In this document: in pieces, positions 19,890-28,980 of the stretch
How the letters are laid out: every line of letters begins with the position of its first letter
How positions within the stretch are numbered: the stretch's first letter is position 1
Origin: Cladocopium goreaui
Lineage: Eukaryota; Sar; Dinophyceae; Suessiales; Symbiodiniaceae
DNA: 64,000 bases
Assembly (NCBI GenBank): GCA_947184155.2
Contig: CAMXCT020006423.1
Coordinates: forward strand, 248,001-312,000
Reading direction: 5' to 3'
The notes under the pieces: model-generated
Database searches by the model: none
What the model was told of the DNA's origin: nothing
The model's input: the letters and a program-made list of their open reading frames with translations, nothing else
Made by a program: the position numbers and the translations under genes

Positions 19890-22400
19890 TTTTGGGCCCT
19901 GTTTTAGGGGCCATGATGAAGCAGGTTTGTTGGCATTCGAGGCGCTCCAAGGCTTACCGAGGCCTGCCCGAGGCACGAGGACAAAGCGAGGCTCACGGGG
20001 ACTCGAATCTATATAACTATGGGGGTACGCCCATGCGTCACCGCAAAACTGCCTGTTTTGGGGCCCTGGTTTTGGAACCTCATTTTGCTCAATCTTGCGG
20101 CCGCTTCTTGCTACTTACATGGGGGAAGGTTTTGGCGGCAGCAGGTTCCGAGTCCTTTGTGGTGGAGAAATCTATTGCAGGTTCTGGTGCGCGAGCTGAA
20201 CCACTTCAAGCAGCAGCGCAAAGCGTTGCGACAGGCATCTCAACTGTGTTGCTTTGGCTTGCAGATTCAATTCGTCACTGTTTTCTGATGTTGGCCCTCT
20301 TGAAACCATCGCGGAGAACAAGACAGAACAGAAATCGGCAGCAAAGCTCCGCCAGCGGTTGCTAAAAGCACCCCAACAGCCGCCAAGCTAGGATGTGCGT
20401 TTTCCCACAGCGCGGAGCGTATAGTTGATGAACTTGGACTACTATACCCTGAAAACCGCGGAAATTTGCGGAAAAACATGGCCAGCGTATAGCGTATAGT
20501 TAGTTCAATTCGATAAAAAGACCTTACTAAAAAAAATCTTTCTTAGAATGTGAGCTGACCGGCCAAAATGGATCTCACGCCACAGCGCGGAGCGTTTAGT
20601 AGGGTACTAAACCGTCTGGCCCGCAACACCAAAATTGCGTTCTCGCCACAGCGCGGTGGGTTTAGTTGGGCTCTTTGTTTGTACGATTATTCTACAAATT
20701 CCATTTGTTTGCGTGACGGGCGCAGCACTTGAGAACCCCGTACGGCCATCTGAAAGGTTGAAGCGCGGCTGGATACTTTTATTTGACGCCTCCACATGGA
20801 GCAGTGGAAAGGTGGAAGCCGATGGTGCCAAGCACACACTGCCCTGTGGGTAGATCTCCTTCATTGGGGCCCAGATGAAAGATTTCCCTCATTTGCAGAG
20901 GAAACCAACAAAGCTATATTTCGTTGCTTGCCCCGTCCATGGAACAAAGCTGAAAAAATTTGCAGTAGTGAACTCTTTCTCATCAATGTGGTTGGAAATC
21001 AACAGCGCTCTTGCAGCAGAAGGACAGCGCCCATCACAGTGGCAAGCCCAACCTGAAGCCTCCACCAAGAAAGATAAACGCGATCTTTGACCCTCAGCTA
21101 TGATTGCTGTAGCTCCCCTTTTTTCTTCACTGGAAGATTGGACTATCTACACACACACACCGAAAGCCGGTGTGACGCTCGGAGATTTACAGATGCTTCA
21201 AAAGCGGCTTGTGGTGTTCAGATTTAAAGTTCCTGTGGAGAATCCCGACATCGGCATTCCTGCAAAGGGGAATCGTGGATGTTTGCGCTTCCAGACTCCA
21301 GACTTGCAGTTGCAAATCCAAGATGAGGATTTGACGTATGTTTAAATCCCCGCGCCCCATCTTCAATGTTGGACGGAGGCTTAAATGTTGCAGTTTCACC
21401 TTTTGAACTGATAGCCATCAAAAAGAAATTTTGCCTCAGGTCACATCCTCAAATTGGAATTCACTTCTTAGTTGCAATAGCATCAACACACCCTCAACAT
21501 TGACAATGGGGTCGCAGGGGTTCAGTTTGTGGTTGGCCCTTGTGGGGGCCATGCAAGGAAAGATGGCCGTACGGGGTTCTCAAGGGCTGCGCCTGCCACG
21601 CTTCAATGAATGTTTAAGATGGGCATACTGGGTTCTCAAGCGCAGCGCCTGCCGCGCGTCAACCTTTAAGATGGCCGTACTGTGTTCTCAAGCGCTGCAC
21701 CTGTCGCACTTCAACCTTTACGACGGCCGCACGGAGTTCTCAAGCGCTGCACCTGCCGCGCTTCAACTTTGAAGATGGCCGTACAGGGTTCTCAAGCGCT
21801 GCGCCTGCCGCGCTTCAACCTTTAAGATGGCCGTACGGTGTTCTCAAGTGCTGCGCCCGTCACGCAAACAAATGGAATTTGTAGAATAATCGTACAAACA
21901 AAGAGCCCAACTAAACCCACCGCGCTGTGGCGAGAACACAATTTTGGTGTTGCGGGCCAGACGGTTTAGTACCCTACTAAACGCTCCGCGCTGTGGCGTG
22001 AGATCCATTTTGGCCGGTCGGCTTACATTCTAAGAAAGATTTTTTTTTTAGTAAGGTCTTTTTATCGAATTGAACCAACTATACGCTATACGCTGGCCAT
22101 GTTTTTCCGCAAATTTCCACGGTTTTCAGGGTATAGTAGTCCAAGTTCATCAACTATACGCTCCGCGCTGTGGGAAAACGCACATCCTAGCTTGGCGGCG
22201 GTGCCTGCCACATGTTGACGTCCTCAAAGGCGGTTTCTTCCACAGTAGCTCCTGCCATGCGTGCCTCGGGCAGGCCTCGGTAAGCCTTGGAGCGCCTCGA
22301 ATGCCAACAAACCTGCTTCATCATGGCTCCCAAAACAGGATCCAAAAAACCAGTAGAAACATGGCGGCCAGAAAGGGACCTCGACTGTACACCCAGAGGG
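19890..22400. mobile_element. Foldback repeat family, copy A (most complete)
   Basis: Two arms are inverted copies. Left 20376-20766 (GCCAAGCTAGGATGTGCG, CACAGCGCGGAGCGT, then GTTTAGTAGGGTACTAAACC and TTGAAGCGCGG) mirrors right 21790-22205. An outer pair, 19890-19975 against 22268-22345 (AGGCAGGCCTCGGTAAGCC on one strand), extends the symmetry. The core 20767-21790 holds two mixed-strand fragments and a series of GCGCTTGAGAAC / ATGGCCGTAC blocks. No transposase ORF is present, so it would be non-autonomous. Three other rearranged copies lie in this window. Confidence 0.7.
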
Positions 22401-22484
22401 AAAAATACGGTCTTTCGCTACGAGCGAACAGCCAGAAATTTCTGCTCGTAGTCTTTGTCCGCATCAAACCCAAGGTCTTGGCCA

Positions 22485-22716
22485 GGTGAACTGCTAGGCT
22501 GGATTTGCCGACATTGGGGGCACCTGATATTACGATGACCGACTCAGCAAGTTTGCCCAACAGCAAGGGGTACCAATCGGCAGACGTCACTTTGCCAGCA
22601 AGCTCTTCCACTGTCGTGACGTGGCTCTGCCAGTAGCAAAGGTCCCTCAAAATTCCCCGCAAATTGCTGGTGCTGCGAGATACGGCCACCTTTTCCTTTG
22701 CCTTTGTGCCTGCCAC
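22485..22716 (-). CDS. P-loop NTPase exon (fragment)
   Basis: The minus-strand frame encodes 'LAESVIVISGAPNVGKSSLA' followed by 'VHLAKTLG'. This is a textbook Walker A loop (GAPNVGKS) after a hydrophobic beta strand. Upstream is a basic N terminus (MAGTKAKEKVAVSRS). A donor TTGG/GTTTGATG ends the exon near 22485. Walker B and later motifs are not visible nearby. The 3' side enters foldback repeat copy A, so the gene may have been cut by that insertion. Helicase, GTPase and AAA classes all remain possible. Confidence 0.45.
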
Positions 22717-22856
22717 TTGGATGGGTCGACAAAGGTGGCGGTGCCCCTGTAAATTTGCGACTCATGGCAATCGAACGCCGCAGACGCAGAGACCCGAAAC
22801 AGTTTCGCAAAAGCAGTCCCCTTAAGATAAGGGCTTTGCAAAACCCAGTACTAACT

Positions 22857-23408
22857 CTGACAGCATGTTTGTCAGAAACTGTGGCCTGAAAAGAAAGTGG
22901 GTTTCCAGGTTCGTGACAACATGATCGTCGGAGAAATCAACCTGACGGTGAACTATGCAATTGTTGCAACTTCAAAACATCCAATTTCCGACTGCCTGAT
23001 TGCCAGAGGATTGTTTTGAGAAAAAGAATGTTCACTTCCTGACTTCATGCTTGTCAGTTCTTTTATTTTTATCTTAAGATGCGGGTTCGAAATTCTGGCT
23101 TGAAATTCCGGGTGATTGGAAAATTAACATCAAATTTCCGACTACATGATGGTCGGGAGATGCAAGTTTGGAAAAAACTGGGCCTCAAATTCCTGACAGT
23201 TTGATTGTCGGGGAGAGCAGCCCGATTCCGAACATTGTTCTTGCTGACAATTTGGGACATCCAATTACTGACTGCTTGATTGTCAGAGGATTTAGTTTGG
23301 AAGAAACTTTAATGCCTACTTCCTGAATTCATATCGGTCCCTTTAAATTAAGGGACTTGAACCTGACTGGAAAACGAGCATCAAAGTTTCCGACAGCATG
23401 ATTGTCTG
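22857..23408. repeat. Seven dispersed 19-nt hairpins, (C/T)GACnnCATGATTGTC(A/G)G
   Basis: Hairpins at 22857-22875, 22913-22931, 23039-23057, 23138-23156, 23193-23211, 23268-23286 and 23390-23408. Each has a 5-6 bp stem (CTGAC/GTCAG or CCGAC/GTCGG) and a loop close to nnCATGATT. Stem changes are often compensated (CTGAC pairs with GTCAG, CCGAC with GTCGG). Spacing is 55-125 nt. A related weak copy is at 22986. They lie downstream of the minus-strand membrane-protein gene. Confidence 0.65.
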
Positions 23409-23744
23409 GAGCTCGGTTCATGTCAGAAACTGGAGAAACTTGCAAATAGGCATCCAAAGAAAAACTTTCAACCCCTTCAAACCAGGAGGGACACTAGACA
23501 TCCCAGGACAACTTGGTTTCAACCGACTTGCTTGGTATGCCAACGAGTCACAAAGTACATGATACATCAAACAGATAACACCCTGTTTGGTGTCTAACCT
23601 TCGACATGACTATGGAGATTCGCGCCAACAGACTCAGTCACTAAAGACCGCAAGACTCGGTCATGACAAAAACCTGGGTTCTCCAACTGTTCATTTGTTC
23701 CATGCATTGTTGTCCATCAGGATCACAGTGAGCTTTGCTGCGTC

Positions 23745-24056
23745 CTAGAGAACCCAAGTTGGGCGCGACAACGCCACTCCACGAAACCTGCCAGCCAGGG
23801 CGAGATAGTATTCTGCCCGAGCTTCATCTTCACCACGTAACCTTTCCGACAAGCTCTCGAGGCGGTCCCCCAGACCTGTAAATAGATGCTCCTGGTCTTG
23901 TCTATCCAGAGTCCTGTCTTGATGGGAAACATCTATGAAGAATAGGAGCGTCTGCTGAAAAAGGCGAGCTGTGATAAAATCTTCCCTCACCAGGCAGTTG
24001 TACAACTCTGTCTGCAATTTGTTGCGCGCTATCGCCCAAAGAACGTCTTGAGGCAA
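23745..24056 (-). CDS. C-terminal frame of the membrane protein (-1 relative)
   Basis: This frame overlaps the 3' end of the 552-codon ORF by 28 nt and is shifted by -1. It has no ATG; the first usable codon is TTG. It encodes a charged helical segment ('LVREDFITARLFQQTLLFF', 'LGDRLESLSERLRGEDEAR') and ends '...SRPTWVL' at a stop at 23745. The natural reading is that both frames make one protein of about 650 residues. They are separated by an indel, a frameshift site or an unseen intron. No classic X-XXY-YYZ heptamer is evident in the overlap. Confidence 0.45.
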   Translation of the reverse strand: MPQDVLWAIARNKLQTELYNCLVREDFITARLFQQTLLFFIDVSHQDRTLDRQDQEHLFTGLGDRLESLSERLRGEDEARAEYYLALAGRFRGVALSRPTWVL

Positions 24057-25687
24057 TCCTGATCCGCCCCCACATCATTGAATTCAATGAGAGGGTGGTT
24101 CTCTGCCGGTGACTCTCCTCTGGGATAGTCCAACCTTGCTCCAACACCTCCAACCGCATTGAAGTCGCTCTGTAGGCCTAGCAACCGATCTTGGTGAAGA
24201 ACCGTTGCCATGAACCTATCGGGACCCACTGCGCGGTACGCCATCATGTTTCGCCGCTCCCTTGCAAAAACTTGCTGTCTTTGGTCTATCGACAAGCTCT
24301 CGAAGGGATTGAAACCTCCAAGGCGTACCATTCCAACATGCTGCCATTCGACCTGTTCTGCCAGCCTTTCGTGATCTGCAGAAACCTCGTAGAGGTCTTC
24401 TCTAAGTCTTCTGACCACGGACGATAATTCAGAAAGCTGACCATTCAGAAAAGTTACTTCTCGTCTCGAAATGTCGCTTTCAGCGTTGATGCGACCAAAC
24501 ATTGACCCAATCATAGCGTCGTCAACTCCCTCCACGACAGATGCTGGTGGTAAAAATTTCCACCACTCCCGAAGCACCCAAGTGGCGAGTAAACAGAGTG
24601 CTGAGCAAAGAAGAGGCACCAACCATGACATCGAAGCTCTGTTGTGCGCAGATGAATCACTTCCAGGCCAAGGGCATCCGCTTGCACTGTCGATGGAATA
24701 AAACTCCAAGTCTGCTCCATCCGCTAACTGAACTGTGACGAAGAATAAAATGGGCCAACATTGTAAGCAGGCGAACCATCCCAATAGTCTCTGTACGTAG
24801 AGGCAATACCTGCAAAAACCATAATCCTGGTAGAAAGATTTGTCCACTGATCTGTCGAATGCAAACAAGATAGGGAAAAGGTTGCCTGAAAAATTCTGCA
24901 ACATCTGCTGAAAATTTCCAAATTTGCATCGCAATATGACCCAAAGCTTCTCTGAAACCGAACGAGAGAGTCGTCTGCCCTTCAAACTAAATCCAAGTCC
25001 GGATAACCAAAGGACAGAGCAACCGATCGCTCTCCACTCGTAGCTGGACCTGTGGAGACTTAAAATTGATAAAATCCTGGAGTAAGTTGGCCGCCACGTG
25101 GTGCACCTGGTCTCCAGTTGTTGACGGGCCTGGCTCCACGAAGGAAATACGTTGCTAGACTGCATTGCATGAACAATACGACCATTCACAGAGGTAATAA
25201 ACCAGTAGTGCAAAGTTTGCCCCACTAATGCACGCTGAAATTCTCGACAGACTTGCAAGAATGCTTGCAGAAAAAGGAAGCTCACTGCCCAAAATAAATA
25301 TTGTTTGAGATTCACCTCCATGAAATGGCCAGCGGTTAATGGAGTGCAAATCGCCATGCAAAAACAGGTCCAGATCCAGGCTGCATTGAAACTTCCTACC
25401 TTTGGTCCAATGATTCGATTTTCCAAGACCGATAAATTGTGCTTGAACAGACTTTCCATCAGAGATTGATACGAGCAAAAAAGAATTGTCACTCCCAAAG
25501 CAAAAATGCAAAATGACATACCCGCAGCGCCCCCAGTGGAAAAACGTATGTCAGAAGAAAGGAAAAGCTCTGCGACTGCTGGAAAAAGAGTCCAGATAGA
25601 ATAACCCATGGCACTACCGATCCAGATGTGCCGCAGGCTGGACCACTCGAACCTGGTACACGGTTTGTACCAGAGCCAAGTGACCAA
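24029..25687 (-). CDS. Multi-pass membrane protein with coiled-coil tail, unknown
   Basis: 552 codons without an intron. Strongly hydrophobic segments are visible near residues 25-45, 55-75, 105-120, 130-145, 225-240, 310-330 and 365-385, which suggests six or seven membrane spans. After the last span comes a soluble tail with 'VTFLNGQLSELSSVVRRLRE' and 'ADHERLAEQVEWQHV', a likely coiled coil. 'DQRQQVFARERRNMMAYRAV' follows. The start used is the first in-frame initiator after an upstream stop. The end (…KTFFGR) lies inside the next frame, suggesting a frame break. No channel, transporter or receptor signature is recognised. The direct repeats AAGGGAC and CCCCTT at 22815, 23338 and 25698 hint that the block might once have been mobile. 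Confidence 0.5.
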   Translation of the reverse strand: MVTWLWYKPCTRFEWSSLRHIWIGSAMGYSIWTLFPAVAELFLSSDIRFSTGGAAGMSFCIFALGVTILFCSYQSLMESLFKHNLSVLENRIIGPKVGSFNAAWIWTCFCMAICTPLTAGHFMEVNLKQYLFWAVSFLFLQAFLQVCREFQRALVGQTLHYWFITSVNGRIVHAMQSSNVFPSWSQARQQLETRCTTWRPTYSRILSILSLHRSSYEWRAIGCSVLWLSGLGFSLKGRRLSRSVSEKLWVILRCKFGNFQQMLQNFSGNLFPILFAFDRSVDKSFYQDYGFCRYCLYVQRLLGWFACLQCWPILFFVTVQLADGADLEFYSIDSASGCPWPGSDSSAHNRASMSWLVPLLCSALCLLATWVLREWWKFLPPASVVEGVDDAMIGSMFGRINAESDISRREVTFLNGQLSELSSVVRRLREDLYEVSADHERLAEQVEWQHVGMVRLGGFNPFESLSIDQRQQVFARERRNMMAYRAVGPDRFMATVLHQDRLLGLQSDFNAVGGVGARLDYPRGESPAENHPLIEFNDVGADQDCLKTFFGR

Positions 25688-25689
25688 GT

Positions 25690-26514
25690 GAAAAAATTGC
25701 CCCTTGTTTTAAAGGGACTCCCGCCCTCCCACCACTTGATTGGGAAAAGTCACAGCATTACAAATGATGATGTGACGTGTGAATGATGTGGTGTTTCCAA
25801 TGGAATTGTTGAATACCACATCGAAAATTCAGAAATAGAAATGGGAAGTTGAACGCCAAATTGTTTGCTTCTAGATTTGGTTGGACGTTTCAACGCTTCG
25901 CAAACGTTTGTTTACCACTACTCAGAGAGATTCCTGTTGATCCTTATTTGTGAGGGTTCACAAATTTTTGTTTGGAGAAATAATGCTTTCATCTTTTTTC
26001 AAAAGAGTGACATCTAATAGGTTCTCTCCATCAGGTATTTCCAGCTAGCTTAAACTCTTCTCCAAGAGTTTCTAGCTGTGTTCTCATCACTTGGAGAGAA
26101 TGAACTCCACAATATTCAAGTGTCCAGGAGTGTCGTGGACACAAGAAGTAGTCTCAATGTCAAACCAATGTAGGTATCTTCAGCTCAAGCCAAAAGCTGT
26201 ACCAGACTCAAATCGAATCCAGAATAAGATGTAGAACTGATCAATATACCACAATCACTGGTCAAACTGATCAATGACATCATCCTGATGTCAGAAATGA
26301 TAAGTCCGAAGACCAATAGAATATTGTGATACAGGATGGTCACATACAAGGTTCCTTCCGCAATAAGTAGAGTGTTCTCTACCAATCTCCCATGACGCGA
26401 TGAACTCTTGCAGTAGCCTTCCACGTATCTTCTGTGCATAAACTATACAACCATGATGAATGACATGTCGCTTCACCCTTACCCAAAGGGTGCTCCCACA
26501 GGGTGTCAAATTTC
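25690..26514. other. Stretch without a recognised gene
   Basis: AT-rich sequence with local short direct repeats (ACTGATCAATGACATC, TAGTAGAGTGTTCTC). No ORF with protein character was found. Repeat copy B starts at about 26515. Confidence 0.4.
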
Positions 26515-27715
26515 CATAGTACGCCCATGCGTCACCGCAAAACTGCCTGTTTTGGGGCCCTGGTTTTGGAACCTCATTTTGCTCAATCTTGCGGCCGCTT
26601 CTTGCTACTTACATGGGGGAAGGTTTTGGCGGCAGCAGGTTCCGAGTCCTTTATGGTGGAGAAATCTATTGCAGGTTCTGGTGCGCGAGCTGAACCACTT
26701 CAAGCAGCAGCGCAAAGCCATCTTAAACATTGAAGCGTGGCAGGCGGAGCCCTTGAGAACCCCGTACGGCCATCTTTCCTTGCATGGCCCCCACAAGGGC
26801 CAACCACAAACTGAACCCCTGCGACCCCATTGTCAATGTTGAGGGTGTGTTGATGCTATTGCAACTAAGAGAAGTGAATTCCAATTTGAGGATGTGACCT
26901 CAGGCAAAATTTCTTTTTGATGGCTATCATTTCAAAAGGTGAAACTGCAACATTTAAGCCTCCGTCGAAAATTGAAGATGGGGCGCGGGGATTTAAACAT
27001 ACGTCAAATCCTCATCTTGGATTTGCAACTGCAAGTCTGGAGTCTGGAAGCGCAAACATCGACGATTCCCCTTTGCAGGAATGCCGAAGTCGGGATTCTC
27101 CACAGGAACTGTAAATCTGAACACCACAAGCCGCTTTTGAAGCATCTGTAAATCTCCGAGCGTCACACCGGCTTTCAGTGTGTGTGTAGATAGTCCAATC
27201 TTCCAGTGAAGAAAAAAGAGAAGCTACAGAAATCATGGCTGAGGGTCAAAGATCGCGTTTATCTTCTTGGTGGAGGCTTCAGGTTGGGCTTGCCACTGTG
27301 ATGGGCGCTGTCCTTCTGCTGCAAGAGCGCTGTTGATTTCCAACCACATTGATGAGAAAGAGTTCGCTACTGCAATTTTTTCAGCTTTGTTCCATGGACG
27401 GGGCAAGCAACGAAATATAGCTTTGTTGGTTTCCTCTGCAAATGAGGGAAATCTTTCATCTGGGCTCCAATGAAGGAGATCTACCCACAGGGCAGTGTGT
27501 GCTTGGCACCATCGGCTTCCACCTTTCCACTGCTCCATGTGGAGCCGCCAGCCGCGCTTCAACCTTTAGATGGCCCTACGGGGTTCTCAAGTGCTGCGCC
27601 CGTCACGCAAAAAATTGAATCTCTAAAACAATCGTGCAAACAAAGAGCCCAACTAAACCGCTCTGGCGAGAACACAATTTTGGTGTTGCAGGCCAGACGT
27701 CTCACCTTAGTCACT
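26515..27715. mobile_element. Foldback repeat family, copy B (rearranged)
   Basis: 26515-26720 repeats 20025-20230 in the same orientation (ACGCCCATGCGTCACCGC, then the CTTGCGGCCGCTTCTTG part). From about 26725 to 27715 it matches 20680-21640 in the opposite orientation, including GGATTTAAACATACGTC and CACACACTGAAAGCCGG-type segments. The switch of orientation inside one block shows an internal inversion or two insertions. The apparent ORFs are shared by all copies and are not thought to be genes. Confidence 0.65.
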
Positions 27716-28020
27716 AGTTCCTGGACTGAACCGCCGATCATTTTCCTTGTTGCTTGTTTGTTTGGTTTTGGTGGGTTGTTTGGTTTAGTTGTATTTTGGT
27801 TTTGCTTTTTGTTTCGCTTGTGTGGTTGTGTTTTTTGTGCTGGTTTTCTCAATGGATTGTGACGGCCGCTGGACTATGTACAGGTCCCTTACCAGTCCAC
27901 TTTTGTGGCTTCCATCTTTGATGGCGGCTCTTTGTATGCATTAATTAGGTAATTTACTGGTTCTGTGCAACAGGCAGCTGAACGTGTGGAACGACCTGGC
28001 GAAAGCCAAGAGGCGGAGGG
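27600..28020. repeat. Left arm of a large inverted repeat around the tandem arrays
   Basis: Parts of this segment return in reverse orientation at 32690-33110. These are AACTAAACC...GCGAGAACACAA; the T-rich tract with GTTTGTTTGG and TTTTTTGTGC; GGACTATGTACAGGTCCC; TGCATTAATT; and CCTGGCGAAAGCCAAGAGG. Identity is moderate with indels. Confidence 0.6.
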
Positions 28021-28054
28021 TTTCTAAACGCTCCGGGGCTGGATCCGAGCCACC

Positions 28055-28510
28055 ACCTTCGAAGGTACCCTTCAAGGGGGGCTTGAAGGGTCCCTTCCCG
28101 GGGGGGGGGCACGAAGGTGAGAAGGGCTTGAAGCCCCCTTGAAGCCCCCTTGAAGCCCTTCTCAAGCCCCCTTGAAGCCCTTCTCAAGCCCCCTTGAAGC
28201 CCCCTTGAAGCCCTTCTCAAGCCCCCCTTCAAGCCCCCTTGAAGCCCCCTTCACCTTGAAGCCCCCTTCAAGCCCTTCTCAAGCCCCCTTGAAGCCCCCT
28301 TGAAGCCCTTCTCAAGCCCCCTTGAAGCCCCCCTTCAAGCGAGCCACCTTCAAGCGAGCCACCTTCAAGCCCCCCTGAAGCCCTTCTCAAGCCCCCTTGA
28401 AGCCCTTCTCAACCCCCCTTGAAGCCACCTTGAACGGGTCTCAAGCCCCGCAAGCCTCCTTCAAGCCCTTCTGAAGCCCCCATCCAGCCCCCTGGAAGTC
28501 CGTCCAAGCC
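28055..28510. repeat. GAAGCCCCCTT tandem array, left
   Basis: Irregular array of CTTGAAGCCCCCTT, CTTGAAGCCCTTCTCAAGC and TTCAAGCCCC units, about 450 nt. Many units are near-palindromic (CTTGAAG / CTTCAAG), so alternative hairpins are possible. The same family recurs at 31920-32405. Between it and the next array (28511-28980) I see no gene. Confidence 0.8.
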
Positions 28511-28980
28511 CTTCCCAAACGGCTCTTTTATGTAAGAACTTCTGTGCGACAACTTCGGTGCCCTAACTCCTGTGTAACAACGGCTGTTTAAGATGATGTA
28601 GATGATGTAGCTGATGTACATGACTAGTAGGAGATGTATGTCATGTAGATGAAGTTGATTTATGTGGGAGATGTAAAGGAAGTGAAAGTACAATACTACG
28701 TAGACGAACGTGGTAGCTGTTCTTGGGGAAATACTCTGCGCAGGAGCCTAAGCGAAAAATGACGACCATCGGGATCAGCTTTCCGAAACTGCGCAAACAA
28801 TCAAGAAGTTCAGTGTCCTTCGCCATCATGCCAAAAACAGCAACATACAACCAATGTTATCTCGTCCAAGCTGCCAAAAGATATATTCTCAGAACAAGCA
28901 TGGAAAGAATAAAATATGGCCCATCCTGGTCGCAGGCTCTTGTGCAGACCGATCTCCACGTTGAAGAAGTTGTAGCATGG

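Noticed and set aside
26453-26842. ORFs shared by 20019-20288, 26453-26842 and 33248-33751
   Set aside because: Shared only because the foldback repeats are homologous; frames differ between copies and no domain is visible.
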